64,000 bases of DNA from Pseudomonas asiatica (GCF_009932335.1 NZ_BLJF01000001.1:1426001-1490000), one strand, 5' to 3'. Shown: positions 25,710 through 35,033, counted from the stretch's first letter. The notes: generated by a model not told the origin, from the sequence alone. Numbers and translations: made by a program.

Positions 25710-25954
25710 GAGCGATCCTCGTGTTGGACAGGGCCTTGTCGACCCCTGAACACTAACGGGGAATCGCTTTCTAGAGAGGCATTGGGCTTCCTAAAAGCTT
25801 GTAGGAAACGTCTCTGAATAATGGTTTAGCTCTATATGGGGCCATGATCGGTACCCCGGCCTTTTGCGCCACCTGTCGAACCCAAGGCACTGCTGCTGGC
25901 CGTTTTCCGTCCGATCTGTATGCGCGATCAACGCGCAAACCCAGGAGAACGTCC

Positions 25955-26122
25955 ATGGCAAACGATCAGAATGACCCCGGCCTCGAGCAAACCGAATCCC
26001 AGCCCGGCAGCGGTGACGGAGAGATCCCGCTACCTTCGGATGACGAAGGCCCGATCGAGGAGGAGATGGAGGACGTGCAGGCCAACAATTCGGTTTCTGC
26101 CGAGCACCCGCAGCCTCGCTGA
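25955..26122 (+). CDS. Small acidic hypothetical protein, 55 aa
   Basis: 55 residues with a clear ribosome site (AGGAG eight bases before the ATG). It is very acidic and probably disordered: PLPSDDEGPIEEEMEDVQ in the middle, ending SAEHPQPR. No membrane segment or known motif. It may be co-transcribed with the similar acidic protein 55 bases downstream. Function unknown. Confidence 0.6.
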   Translation: MANDQNDPGLEQTESQPGSGDGEIPLPSDDEGPIEEEMEDVQANNSVSAEHPQPR

Positions 26123-26176
26123 CGGAATTGCCCGGAACGAATGCGGTTCACACCTTTTCTTGCGAGGTATGCAGCG

Positions 26177-26398
26177 ATGAGCCCCGATCCGAATGCACAA
26201 GGCGGCACGAACCTGGACATGCCCACTTCACCTGACCTGGCCGTTGACCCCGACCGCCCGACCATACCCGCCCCTGACGACGACCCGCTCATGAACGAAG
26301 AAGAGGGTGCTGATTGGCAGGAGGAAGACAGCTTGGCTGATGACGGCAGGCAGAGCGTGGAGCAGCCCGCGGTAGACCTGGATCAGCGCAGGGAATGA
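26177..26398 (+). CDS. Small acidic hypothetical protein, 73 aa
   Basis: 73 residues from the ATG at 26177 (GAGG upstream); an in-frame ATG at 26141 lacks a ribosome site. It is rich in Asp, Glu and Pro, with DPDRPTIPAPDDDPLMNEEEG in the middle, and likely disordered. It resembles its upstream neighbour in composition. Unknown role. Confidence 0.55.
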   Translation: MSPDPNAQGGTNLDMPTSPDLAVDPDRPTIPAPDDDPLMNEEEGADWQEEDSLADDGRQSVEQPAVDLDQRRE

Positions 26399-26416
26399 CC
26401 ATTGATAGGGCAGGCC

Positions 26417-26830
26417 CCTGTGGGAGCGGGTTTACCCGCGAAGAATCCAACTCGGTGTATGGCACCGGCTGCGCCGGTGTTCGCGGGTGAACCCGCTCCC
26501 ACAGGTACTGCATCTGCCTTGAAGGTTGTGGTGATCCTGTGGGAGCGGGCAAGCCCGCGAAGAATCCAGCGCGGTGGCTGGCACCGGCTGCGCCGGTGTT
26601 CGCGGGTGAACCCGCTCCCACAGGTACTGCATCTGCCTTGAAGGTTGTGGTGATCCTGTGGGAGCGGGCAAGCCCGCGAAGAATCCAGCGCGGTGGCTGG
26701 CACCGGCTGCGCCGGTGTTCGCGGGTGAACCCGCTCCCACAGGTACTGTGGCTGCCTTGAAGGTTGTGGTGATCCTGTAGGAGCTGGCTTGCCTGCGATG
26801 GGCTGCGCAGCAGCCCCCTGGCATGCTCGC
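26417..26830. repeat. 119-bp tandem array of REP pairs
   Basis: The unit begins CCTGTGGGAGCGGG and starts at 26417, 26536, 26655 and 26774, exactly 119 bases apart; the last copy is partial. Each unit holds a REP (GCGGG...CCCGCGAAGAATCC), a GGCACCGGCTGCGCCGGTG hairpin, an inverted REP and a spacer ending GAAGGTTGTGGTGAT. The second and third copies are almost identical, so they duplicated recently. Confidence 0.9.
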
Positions 26831-26837
26831 CGGCGTA

Positions 26838-27602
26838 TCACCCCCGTCGCAACGCAGCCGCCAGCCCCACTGTCAGGACCACGGCACAAAGCATGGCCAG
26901 GCTGATGGCAATTGCGACACCCCAGGCATCGAGCAGCCCCGCCAATACCAGATAAAACGCAATCACCCCCACCGCCCCGATCGCATTGCCCCGCACCATC
27001 GCCGCCATTCCTGCACGGCCAGTCTGCACATGGGCGAACACCACCAGCGGCCAGGCAATCACCGGGATCGGCGCCAGCATCCCGCTGGTCGCCGGGCCCA
27101 GCCAGTTGGCCAAGCTTGTGGTGACCATCAGCAACGAAGTGGCAGACACCATGCGCAGAGGGATTTCCCAAAATCGATGCCGGGGCCGGACCAGGGTGTC
27201 CGGCCTGGGCTCGCGGCCGCTGGCGCGTATCAGCACGCCGATCAGCACCAGCGCCACGGCAATCGACAGGTACAGGTTGCCCCCGTGGGTAAACGCGTAG
27301 GCCGCGACGCCATAGAACAGCATCGCCAGCAATACGGCCCAGCCGATGCCGAGCCTGCGTGTGGCGAACAGGTAGAAGGTGTACGTGGCCTGCACCGCCG
27401 CCAGGCCGCCCAGCGCGCCGGGCACCGCACCCAGGGCAAAGGCCGTGCCCTGTTCCAGGCACAGGAAGGTCATTACCAAGGCCGAAGTGATCGGCAGGCC
27501 GGACAGCAACCCACCGAGCAGGCCGCCCCAGCGACGCGAGGCGAGGGAGATGGCCCACATCAGGAGCGGGGTGACGATCAGCTTGAGGTAGAACAGGGTC
27601 AT
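26838..27602 (-). CDS. Polytopic membrane protein, GlpM-like
   Basis: 254 residues, almost entirely hydrophobic, with about eight membrane segments. It has small internal loops such as ISLASRRWGG, and a longer one at about 127-146 (SGREPRPDTLVRPRHRFWE). It vaguely resembles GlpM-family proteins, but I do not assign function. The array of REPs lies directly downstream, and metY comes 64 bases upstream on the same strand, so it may share that transcript. Confidence 0.6.
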   Translation of the reverse strand: MTLFYLKLIVTPLLMWAISLASRRWGGLLGGLLSGLPITSALVMTFLCLEQGTAFALGAVPGALGGLAAVQATYTFYLFATRRLGIGWAVLLAMLFYGVAAYAFTHGGNLYLSIAVALVLIGVLIRASGREPRPDTLVRPRHRFWEIPLRMVSATSLLMVTTSLANWLGPATSGMLAPIPVIAWPLVVFAHVQTGRAGMAAMVRGNAIGAVGVIAFYLVLAGLLDAWGVAIAISLAMLCAVVLTVGLAAALRRG

Positions 27603-27665
27603 CGCAGGGCTATCCAGATGTGCGAAAGGTGCGCCCGCCGTCGATATTGGTAGGGCGCAGATGAA

Positions 27666-28943
27666 TCAGCTGCGGCTGGCCTCCAGCGCCTGGGCCAGGT
27701 CGGCGATGATGTCGTCGCTGTGCTCGATGCCGATCGACAGGCGCACCATGTCCCGTGGCACGCCGGCCTTTTCCAGCTCCTCGTCATTGAGCTGGCGGTG
27801 GGTGGTAGAGGCGGGGTGGCAGGCCAGCGACTTGGCGTCGCCGATGTTCACCAGGCGCACCACCAGCTGCAACGCATCGATGAAGCGCGCACCGGCCGCC
27901 TGGCCGCCCTTGATGCCGAACGACAGGATCGAAGCTGGTTTGCCGCCGGTGTAGCGCTGGGCCAGTTCATGCTCGGGGTGGTCAGGCAGCCCTGCATATT
28001 TCACCCACGCTACCTGCTCGTGGGCTTGCAGGTAACGGGCGACCTTCAGCGCGTTCTCGGTGTGGCGTTCCATGCGCAAGGCCAAGGTTTCCAGGCCTTG
28101 CAGGATCAGAAAGGCGTTGAACGGCGACAGCGCTGCACCGGTGTTGCGCAACGGCACCACGCGGCAGCGGCCGATGAAGGCGGCGGGGCCGAAGGCTTCG
28201 GTGTAAGTGACACCATGGTAGGACGGGTCGGGGGTGTTGAGCAGGGCGAAGCGCTCCTTGTTGTCCGCCCAGGGGAACTTGCCGGAGTCGATGACGATGC
28301 CGCCGATGCTGGTGCCATGCCCGCCGATGTACTTGGTCAGCGAGTGCACGACGATATCGGCACCGTGCTCGAACGGCCGGCACAGCACCGGGGTGGCCAC
28401 GGTGTTGTCGACGATCAGCGGCACACCATGGCGGTGAGCGGCCTCGGCCAGCGCGGCGATGTCGACGATATTGCCGGCAGGGTTGCCGATGGACTCGCAG
28501 AACACCGCCTTGGTGCGAGAATCGATCAGCGCTTCGAGGGCGGCGATGTCGTCATGGGCGGCGAAGCGGGTATGGATGCCCATGCGCGGCAGGGTGTGGG
28601 CCAGCAGGTTGTAGGTGCCGCCGTACAGCTTGGCCACCGAGACAATGTTGTCGCCGGCCTCGGCGACGGTCTGGATGGCATAGGTGATGGCCGCCATGCC
28701 GGAGGCCACCGCCAGCGCGCCAACCCCGCCCTCCAGGGCGGCCATGCGCTGCTCGAGCACGTCGTTGGTGGGGTTCATGATGCGCGAGTAGATGTTACCG
28801 GCCACCTTCAGGTCGAACAGGTCGGCGCCGTGCTGGGTGTCGTCGAAGGCGAAGGAGGTGGTCTGGTAGATCGGTACGGCCACTGCCCGGGTGGTCGGGT
28901 CGGGGCTGAAGCCTGCGTGGATAGCGAGGGTTTCCAGCTTCAT
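27666..28943 (-). CDS. metY: O-acetylhomoserine sulfhydrylase
   Basis: 425 residues from the ATG at 28943 with AAGGA nine bases upstream. It is a PLP enzyme of the Cys/Met family: the N-terminus ETLAIHAGFSPDPTTRAVAVPIYQTTSF, YSRIMNPT, the PLP-binding lysine in VHSLTKYIGGHG, and DAKSLACHPASTTHRQL near the C-terminus. The last two features and length match MetY rather than MetB or MetZ. It makes homocysteine from O-acetylhomoserine and sulfide. The upstream leader shows no riboswitch that I can recognise. Confidence 0.9.
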   Translation of the reverse strand: MKLETLAIHAGFSPDPTTRAVAVPIYQTTSFAFDDTQHGADLFDLKVAGNIYSRIMNPTNDVLEQRMAALEGGVGALAVASGMAAITYAIQTVAEAGDNIVSVAKLYGGTYNLLAHTLPRMGIHTRFAAHDDIAALEALIDSRTKAVFCESIGNPAGNIVDIAALAEAAHRHGVPLIVDNTVATPVLCRPFEHGADIVVHSLTKYIGGHGTSIGGIVIDSGKFPWADNKERFALLNTPDPSYHGVTYTEAFGPAAFIGRCRVVPLRNTGAALSPFNAFLILQGLETLALRMERHTENALKVARYLQAHEQVAWVKYAGLPDHPEHELAQRYTGGKPASILSFGIKGGQAAGARFIDALQLVVRLVNIGDAKSLACHPASTTHRQLNDEELEKAGVPRDMVRLSIGIEHSDDIIADLAQALEASRS

Positions 28944-29016
28944 GCAATCGTTCCTTGAGCGTGGGTGGAGCGATCGAGCATGTGGTGGGTGGAGGGTGTG
29001 GGTCAAGGGTGAACTG

Positions 29017-29046
29017 GCGATGGGCTGCCCGGCAGCAGCCCATCGC
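29017..29046. terminator. Hairpin between metY and the 29061 gene
   Basis: GCGATGGGCTGC and GCAGCCCATCGC pair perfectly around a six-base loop. It has the sequence of a REP variant. It directly follows the stop of the gene at 29061-29498 and could end its leftward transcript; no T-run follows, so this is tentative. Confidence 0.45.
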
Positions 29047-29060
29047 ATCCACGGGCGCTG

Positions 29061-29498
29061 CTACTCGTCCTGTCGGCGCACGTGCATCACCCACTGGCCT
29101 GCATACCAAGCGCCGCCTACCGCGATCAGGCCTGCTACTGCGCGCCAGTCACGGAAGAACAGTCGCATCGCATTGATGGTGGGTGGTGCGTCGCTGCTGC
29201 GGACGAAGATGCGGATGCGCGAGGGTTGTGGGGCGGGATCGGTCTCCACGCCGTCGTGCGGTGGCAGCGACGCCGGGCTCAGGCCCTCCTGGATGACCAG
29301 GTACTCACGGCCCTGCTGCACCACGCGGGCGTTGATGTTGCCCTTCTTCAACTGCTCGACCAGGCCCTTGGTGACGCTTTCGATCTGTCGATCCACGGTA
29401 TGGACGAAGTCCAGCAACTGGGCGCCGGTCACTTCTGGCTCGGCGGCAAACGCCAGCGGCCCGGCGTAGATGAGGGCGATGTCTAGGGGTTTGTTCAT
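29061..29498 (-). CDS. Hypothetical protein with C-terminal membrane segment
   Basis: 145 residues, with a soluble helical N-terminus (LLDFVHTVDRQIESVTKGLVEQLKKG), a Pro-rich middle and a single membrane segment near the C-terminus (AVAGLIAVGGAWYAGQWVM). No family recognised. It lies 63 bases after the RhiA-like gene and on the same strand, so the two are probably co-transcribed. Confidence 0.5.
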   Translation of the reverse strand: MNKPLDIALIYAGPLAFAAEPEVTGAQLLDFVHTVDRQIESVTKGLVEQLKKGNINARVVQQGREYLVIQEGLSPASLPPHDGVETDPAPQPSRIRIFVRSSDAPPTINAMRLFFRDWRAVAGLIAVGGAWYAGQWVMHVRRQDE

Positions 29499-29561
29499 TT
29501 CCAGCTCCTTGCCGAATCCGGCGACAGCGGGCCGGCGCGCTGCTGCGCGCCGGCCGTGGTC

Positions 29562-30251
29562 TCAGGCGTGTTCGAGGACCCTGCCAAGGCGTTCCTTGCG
29601 GGCCGCGATCAACCGTTGAGTAGCCTCGTAGGACACCTTGGTCACCTGGGTGTAGGTGAGCGTCAGCTTGATATTGGCGCCATCCATGCGCGCAGACGCT
29701 GTTGCGCAGTTCATGCCACTGGGGAACTGGATCTGCATTGGGCCGACTACGACGTTGCTGCTGATGACTTCACCCAGCTGTACCTTCTGGAACAGCCCCA
29801 GGTAATACGTGGGCGTCACCTTGAACTGGGCCTGGCCGCCACCGACCACATCCGGCTTGAACACCGAACCCTGGCCGCTCATGCCGATGCCCAGGTTGGC
29901 AGGCAAGTTCGATTTGTTGTTGATCTGGATGCTGTCTGCGGGCGCGGAGCCGCTACCCAGCACCAGTTGCTGGACGTTGTCCTTGAACACGCAATCCCAG
30001 ACCGACCCGAGCTGCGTCGACAGCGTCTGGCTGGCCTTGTACACCCCGACACCCCCGACTTGCCGATAATTGGCAATCACCACGTTGTAGTCGATGGTCC
30101 ACTCCACCCCGCTGTAGCCCTGGGTGGGCACGGTGGTCTGCTTCCACGACACGCTGTCGAGCCCTACCGAGCTTGGCAAGGTCTGGTAGACCGCGAGGGT
30201 CCAGGTATCGTTGGTCTGGTTATCGAAGTCGACATAGTAGTCAGTGCTCAT
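29562..30251 (-). CDS. RhiA-like beta-sandwich protein
   Basis: 229 residues. The N-terminus (YYVDFDNQTNDTWTLAVYQTLPSS) and the alternating hydrophobic pattern suggest an all-beta, cytosolic or secreted protein without a signal peptide. It reminds me of RhiA, a rhizosphere-expressed protein of Rhizobium, but I cannot confirm this. The last 25 residues (ATQRLIAARKERLGRVLEHA) form a charged helix. Its ribosome site is GGAG ten bases before the ATG. Function unknown. Confidence 0.45.
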   Translation of the reverse strand: MSTDYYVDFDNQTNDTWTLAVYQTLPSSVGLDSVSWKQTTVPTQGYSGVEWTIDYNVVIANYRQVGGVGVYKASQTLSTQLGSVWDCVFKDNVQQLVLGSGSAPADSIQINNKSNLPANLGIGMSGQGSVFKPDVVGGGQAQFKVTPTYYLGLFQKVQLGEVISSNVVVGPMQIQFPSGMNCATASARMDGANIKLTLTYTQVTKVSYEATQRLIAARKERLGRVLEHA

Positions 30252-30344
30252 GATGCTCTCCTTGTCATGTGGGCCGAGGGCATGGGGTCACGCGCTCGGC
30301 CCAGTGACAGGAGCATCGATCATGCCAAGCTGCTGATCGCTTGC

Positions 30345-30367
30345 TTTTCAACCAGTTAGGTTGAAAA
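30345..30367. terminator. Perfect inverted repeat, terminator or operator
   Basis: TTTTCAACC, a five-base loop and GGTTGAAAA pair over nine bases with A/T flanks. It lies between the racemase stop at 30432 and the RhiA-like start at 30251. On the minus strand it could end the racemase operon; alternatively it is an operator of the RhiA-like gene. Confidence 0.5.
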
Positions 30368-30431
30368 ACAAGGGGGCGGGTGGACGTTTTCGTCCACCTC
30401 GGGGTGCTCGCGACGGACGCATCCGACCACC

Positions 30432-31148
30432 TCAACCAAGGGGCGCCCTGGCGTAGCACAAACGGCTCGGACGCACCTTCATCCGCACCAGCGACAGCAG
30501 GAAGCCGAACCCGCACTGGTTGGGGTCCAGCACCGGTACGTAGCAGCCAAGGTCCTGCTCGATGAGCTTCGACAAGCGCTCGGCGACACCCATGAAGCCG
30601 GTACAGCCAAGCAACAGTGCCTGCGCGCCGTCCTCTTTGATGGCCGCCAGCCCGGCTTGCAATGCCTTGACCAGTACCACCTCGACATTACCCAACTGGG
30701 CCACCGGGCAGTCGATGGAACGGATGGAGGCAAAATTGATGCTCTGGCCGTAATTGGCCACATGGCCGCGTTGCAGGGCCAGGGTGCTCTGCAGGATGGT
30801 GATGATGGAAAACCGCTGACACAACCCCAGGGCACTGAACGCGGAGGTGGGGAAGCCGCCAATGATCGGGATATCGATCACTTCGCGGGCAGGCTCCACG
30901 CCGCACATGTCGAAATCGCTCAGCCAGATGCCGTCGAACCCCTGCTGCTCAAGGTGCTGGGCCAGGCGCACCACTGCCAGGGCGTTCTCGGCGAGATTCA
31001 GCCGGTTCTGGATACACGGGCTGCCCTGGTCGATGTTGTACACCTGGACCTCGACATCCGGGGGCACCACTGGGGCTATCGAGGCCAGCAGGCCCTCGTT
31101 GTAGTCGCTGCTGTTGACCGGTGCGAGAACCGCAATACGCAGGCTCAT
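30432..31148 (-). CDS. Aspartate/glutamate/hydantoin racemase-family protein
   Basis: 238 residues from the ATG at 31148, preceded by GGAG and overlapping the DUF917 stop by four bases (ATGA). A two-Cys racemase fold is suggested: FDGIWLSDFDMCGVEPAREVIDIP with the first Cys, and ALLLGCTGFMGVAERL with the second. The longer open frame upstream is the DUF917 gene in another frame. With DUF917 it forms a typical pair seen near OPT transporters and amino acid or hydantoin genes. Substrate unknown. Confidence 0.8.
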   Translation of the reverse strand: MSLRIAVLAPVNSSDYNEGLLASIAPVVPPDVEVQVYNIDQGSPCIQNRLNLAENALAVVRLAQHLEQQGFDGIWLSDFDMCGVEPAREVIDIPIIGGFPTSAFSALGLCQRFSIITILQSTLALQRGHVANYGQSINFASIRSIDCPVAQLGNVEVVLVKALQAGLAAIKEDGAQALLLGCTGFMGVAERLSKLIEQDLGCYVPVLDPNQCGFGFLLSLVRMKVRPSRLCYARAPLG

Positions 31149-32341
31149 GGTCGTAACTCCTGCAGTTGCTCGATGCTTCGGTAAGCGCCCATGTAACCCA
31201 GGTCTGCCAGCAACTGCTCGAAGCTCCACGCGATCAACCCACCGGGCTGGCGTAGCGGCGCCGCCGCCTGCCAGCCGATCAGGCAGGCAGGGCGCCCGGC
31301 ATAGCTCGGGTCCAGCGAGCCATCGGCGCGCACCAGGTCGCCGTTGGAGGCCAGTGCCGGCCCCGCACCTTCGAAGAACCAGGCAATGCTGTCCGGGGCC
31401 ATGGCCAGCGGTTGCGGCTGGTGCTTGTCCCACAGCAACAGCGACTCGTTCTCGTAGCACAGGCGCAAGCTTCCTTCGTGGCTGTCGAGGTCGATGCGGC
31501 CGATGTCGAAGCCGCCCTGGGTAGTCACGCCAGCATGGGTCAGGCGCGCATTGCGAGACAGGCACCGAGCCATCAGGCCGAACTGGCCAAGCCAGTCGAG
31601 CACGGCCTGGCAAGTGTGCAACTGCCCGGCAGCCAGGGCTCTGCCCAGCGCCAGGGCGCGGCTGAGGGTGCCACGCAGCGGCAGCGCGGAAGGCAGCTGG
31701 TCGGGGCTCATGCACCATAGCGCCAGGCCTCCGAACTCACCGAACGTCGGCGAGCCGACCACAGGGCGCAACATTTGCTCGGCGATCACATTGGCGTTTT
31801 CTGCGTACCCCTGGGCCTCGGCCGGCGGCGTTACATTCAGTTCCACCACCAGTCCGCCCTGGCTGACCACGAACGACGGCCGCGGCGGTATACCGGCAGC
31901 AGCGAAGGTGAGCATCGGCAATGAGGGCACCGCGCGCCCGGCGCCGTCCGCATCGACCACCGCCAGGCCCAGCTTGGCGGCGGCCAGGCACGCAACCAGA
32001 AAGCCCAGCGCGCCGCTTTCCGGCGGCACGACATAGGCAAGCTCGCGGCCCTGTTCATTCAAGCGCTGGCGCAAGCATTCCAGGGCCTGGATCGGCCCGA
32101 GGGGGTACTGGCAACGCCCGATCGTTTCCGGTGCACCCATGTACGCCACTACCGCGGCGTCGCCGGCACGGGCCTCATCCACCGTGACCACCCTGACGCG
32201 GTCGCGCGGGTAGAATTCCCCGATATTGAACGCGGCCAGCAAGTGCCGGGCCGACGCCAAGGTGCCGCCACCACCACTGCCAAAGAAACAACCACCGTTG
32301 ATCAACGCTTGCAGATCCTTGTGCTCCAGCTCGAACGCCAT
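31145..32341 (-). CDS. DUF917 domain protein
   Basis: 398 residues. The N-terminal ALINGGCFFGSGGGGTLASARHLL is the DUF917 glycine-rich signature, and YMGAPETIG and TFGEFGGLALWCMS follow. The C-terminal part resembles the hydantoinase-like domain of the family. It couples by ATGA to the racemase gene and is 30 bases after the sigma-54 activator on the same strand. DUF917 members work with racemases and OPT transporters, but no reaction is established. Confidence 0.8.
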   Translation of the reverse strand: MAFELEHKDLQALINGGCFFGSGGGGTLASARHLLAAFNIGEFYPRDRVRVVTVDEARAGDAAVVAYMGAPETIGRCQYPLGPIQALECLRQRLNEQGRELAYVVPPESGALGFLVACLAAAKLGLAVVDADGAGRAVPSLPMLTFAAAGIPPRPSFVVSQGGLVVELNVTPPAEAQGYAENANVIAEQMLRPVVGSPTFGEFGGLALWCMSPDQLPSALPLRGTLSRALALGRALAAGQLHTCQAVLDWLGQFGLMARCLSRNARLTHAGVTTQGGFDIGRIDLDSHEGSLRLCYENESLLLWDKHQPQPLAMAPDSIAWFFEGAGPALASNGDLVRADGSLDPSYAGRPACLIGWQAAAPLRQPGGLIAWSFEQLLADLGYMGAYRSIEQLQELRP

Positions 32342-32371
32342 GATCGTGCTCCTGCTTTCCGGTTGAGGGGG

Positions 32372-34630
32372 TCAGCTCGACAAACGTGCCAGCCAGCTAC
32401 GCACGTTGCTGGCGGGCGGGTAGTCCAGTTGCGGGTCGAGGCCGCGAAGCGCACGCATCAGGATCGACTGCACCTGGGCGCCACGTTCGCTGCGTTCGAG
32501 CAACCGGGCCAATTCCAAGGCGGCATGCAGCCGCGCCGGCACCACGCCGAGGGTCAGCGCGGTGGACAAGGCGACGCGCAGGGTCGCCTCGGCTTCGCGG
32601 TCGTCGCCAAGTGCCAGCAGCGCCCGGCCGCGTAACAACATCAGTTCGCACAGGTAGGCACGCTCCTGATGGTCCTGGGCCAGGTCCAGGGCGACATCCA
32701 CCAGTTCCAGGCAGGCCTCTGCGCGCCCGCCCAGCAACAGCACTTCGCCGCGCTTCCAGGCCTGGAAGCCGTGGAACAACAGGCCCCCGTTACGCAGCAC
32801 ATGCTGCTGGTAGCCTTCGGCAATGGCCTGTTCACCGGCTTCGTACTCACCCGATAGGCCCTGGTGATAGCCGCGCAGGATCATGCCCACGCCCCGGTAG
32901 AAGGAGAACTCGTGGCGCGCACTGAGCAGTTCCAGCTCGCGGCCCAGGCGCCCGAGTGCATCGCGCTCGCCCAGCACTGCAGCGAGCCAGGCCGCGCCCT
33001 GCAGGGCGACCGCGCGGTTGAAGGGGTTGTCGACCGCCTGCTCGGCGCGGGACTGCAAGCGGGCCAGCGCCTGGCGCGCCTGGCTGAACAGGCCCAGCTC
33101 GAAGGCGGCCAGGCCCTCGAAAGTGCGGGCAAGGCCCACCAGGTCCAGCCCTTGGCTCGATGGCCAACTGGCCTGGTCCTCCTCCAGCAGCCTGCCGCGC
33201 GTCAGGCAGGCCAGGCTTTCCTCGAAATCGCCGAGCCAGAACAGGGTATTGGCCATGGCCAGGTGGGCCTCGATGCGCAGTGCCTCGCCACCGGCTATCT
33301 GCGCCTGCTGCAGCATCTGTTGTGCCGTAGCGCGAGCCTCTGCCAGCTCCAGGCCCATCAACAGGGTGGTCCACAGGCCGAACGACACCGACGCCATCTC
33401 TTGCGGCTGGCCTTGACGCGCGGCCAAGGCCTGGGCGTCCCGGTAGCTGGCCAGGCTGGTGATGCTCAACCAGCCCTCGATACTGCGAAAGCTAACTCCC
33501 AGTAACCGGTGCAACTCAAATTGCAAACGCCACAGGTCTTTGCCCTCGTAGACCCGCTCGGCCACTTCCAGGCCTTTCTGCAAAGGGCCCAGGGCGCCGC
33601 GGAAGTCGGCCCCGTCGATCAGCTTGCGGCCTTCGGCCAGGTAGCGCTCCACGGTCAGGCGCAAGTCCTGGCGCAACCGGACCCGCCGCTCGATCACCTT
33701 GCGGTTGACCCCCAACAGCTGCGCCGCAGCACTCTTGTTGCCGTTGCAGCGGTTCAGCGCATGCTCTATCAGCAGTGTCTCCACCGCTGCCAGTTTGTCC
33801 GGCCCCTCAAGCCCGAGCAGCGCTTCGGCCAGCTCTACGGCAGGCGCCGAGGCGGGCGAGGGCGGTACCAGCAATTGTTCGAGGGTTTCCCGATCGACCA
33901 GTGGTGACGGGGCCAGGGTGCCGATGCGATCGATCGAATTGCGCAGTTCGCGCACATTGCCAGGCCAGTCTCGTTGGCACAGCAGCTCCAGCGCTGCTGC
34001 ATCGAAGCGCAGCGGTCGCCGTTGTTGGCGGCAAAAATGCTCGATCAGGTCCGGGATGTCCTCACGGCGCTCGTTCAGTCCCGGCAGTTCGAGCTCGAAC
34101 ACCGACAAGCGGTAGTACAGGTCTTCGCGAAAGCGCTCCTCGGCCACCAGGCGCTTGAGGTCACGGTGGGTGGCCGCCACCACCCTGCCGCGGAAGCGCC
34201 GGTTTTCGCTGCTACCAAGCGGCCGGTACTGCCCGGTTTCCAGCACCCGCAGCAGCTTCGGCTGTAGGGCCAGGGGCAGTTCGCCGATCTCATCGAGGAA
34301 CAGTGTCCCCGCCCCAGCCATCTGCAGGTGGCCCATGCGCTCGCCAACCGCGCCGGTGAACGCGCCGCGGGCATGGCCAAACAGCTCGGACTCGAGCAGT
34401 GGCTCGGGTATTGCCCCGCAGTTGAGGTCGATGAATGGTTTGCCCGGCGCGCTCAAGCGGTGCAGTTGCTGGGCGATGACTTCCTTGCCGGCTCCCGTCG
34501 GGCCGAAGATCAGTACCGGCCGGTCGCTCTGCGCCACCCGCCGCAGCAAGGCCTGCAGCGCCTGCATGGCGGGCGAACGGCCAGGCACGCCATCCTCGTC
34601 GCCCGGGTGCGTGGTGCACAGTGGCTCCAT
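32372..34630 (-). CDS. Sigma-54-dependent activator with C-terminal TPR-like region
   Basis: 752 residues from the ATG at 34630 (GAGG upstream). The AAA+ core begins almost at the N-terminus: Walker A GPTGAGKE (43-50), GAFTGA (89-94) for sigma-54 contact, and LFLDEI (111-116). A Fis-type helix-turn-helix follows at about 295-330 (NRCNGNKSAAAQLLGVNRKVI). The C-terminal 400 residues are helical, leucine- and alanine-rich and TPR-like, in place of the usual N-terminal sensor. It probably controls the DUF917/racemase genes directly downstream. I see no sound -24/-12 promoter in the 30-base gap. Confidence 0.8.
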   Translation of the reverse strand: MEPLCTTHPGDEDGVPGRSPAMQALQALLRRVAQSDRPVLIFGPTGAGKEVIAQQLHRLSAPGKPFIDLNCGAIPEPLLESELFGHARGAFTGAVGERMGHLQMAGAGTLFLDEIGELPLALQPKLLRVLETGQYRPLGSSENRRFRGRVVAATHRDLKRLVAEERFREDLYYRLSVFELELPGLNERREDIPDLIEHFCRQQRRPLRFDAAALELLCQRDWPGNVRELRNSIDRIGTLAPSPLVDRETLEQLLVPPSPASAPAVELAEALLGLEGPDKLAAVETLLIEHALNRCNGNKSAAAQLLGVNRKVIERRVRLRQDLRLTVERYLAEGRKLIDGADFRGALGPLQKGLEVAERVYEGKDLWRLQFELHRLLGVSFRSIEGWLSITSLASYRDAQALAARQGQPQEMASVSFGLWTTLLMGLELAEARATAQQMLQQAQIAGGEALRIEAHLAMANTLFWLGDFEESLACLTRGRLLEEDQASWPSSQGLDLVGLARTFEGLAAFELGLFSQARQALARLQSRAEQAVDNPFNRAVALQGAAWLAAVLGERDALGRLGRELELLSARHEFSFYRGVGMILRGYHQGLSGEYEAGEQAIAEGYQQHVLRNGGLLFHGFQAWKRGEVLLLGGRAEACLELVDVALDLAQDHQERAYLCELMLLRGRALLALGDDREAEATLRVALSTALTLGVVPARLHAALELARLLERSERGAQVQSILMRALRGLDPQLDYPPASNVRSWLARLSS

Positions 34631-34639
34631 GAGAATCCA

Positions 34640-35033
34640 TCCTCGTTGGGGTGAGCCAGGCAATGAGGTATAGCAGAACGACGCGGCCGCTGCTGGTGTC
34701 CGGGCGGCCACCGGTCAGAACGTCGAAAATGCGCGCGACCAGCCCGCCAGAAACGATGGAAGCGGCGGCCGAGGCCACTGTCTGGTTGATGTTGCTTTCG
34801 TGCAACGTCCATGCGGGCCGGCCCTTGCTGCGCCCCGCCAGGCCCTGCCACAGGGTGAAACCGACCAGCAAGGCGATGATCGACATGTTGAACGACCAGC
34901 CGATCCGAAGGCCCGCGTACACATTCGAGGGCGTCAGCAGAATGCCCAGCGCTACGCCGGTGAGCACCGCCCGCGGGCTCAGTTCACGTTCGATGCGAAC
35001 CTGGGGAGGGGCGGTAGACGGGGCAGGTCTCAT
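34640..35033 (-). pseudogene. Truncated OPT-family oligopeptide transporter
   Basis: The ATG at 35033 opens a frame with the N-terminal signature of OPT transporters: ELSPRAVLTGVALGILLTPSN, then YAGLRIGWSFNMSIIALL, and LHESNINQTVASAAASIVSGGLVA. Homology stops at about codon 107, and the frame then runs into the regulator gene. An intact OPT protein has more than 500 residues, so this is a broken remnant. OPT genes often accompany DUF917 and racemase genes, so a larger operon was probably disrupted here. Confidence 0.75.

Noticed and set aside
26417..26830. CRISPR array
   Set aside because: The 119-base period and palindromic units are REP elements; spacers are not unique.
28944..29016. SAM riboswitch before metY
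   Set aside because: No conserved helices or motifs of any SAM riboswitch class could be recognised in the short leader.
30432..31718. 428-residue version of the racemase gene
   Set aside because: Its first 190 codons overlap the DUF917 gene in another frame; the real start is the ATG at 31148 after GGAG.
32342..32400. Possible sigma-54 promoter (TGGCAC) before DUF917
   Set aside because: The -12 half (GC at the correct spacing) is missing, and the TGGCAC lies within the end of the activator gene.
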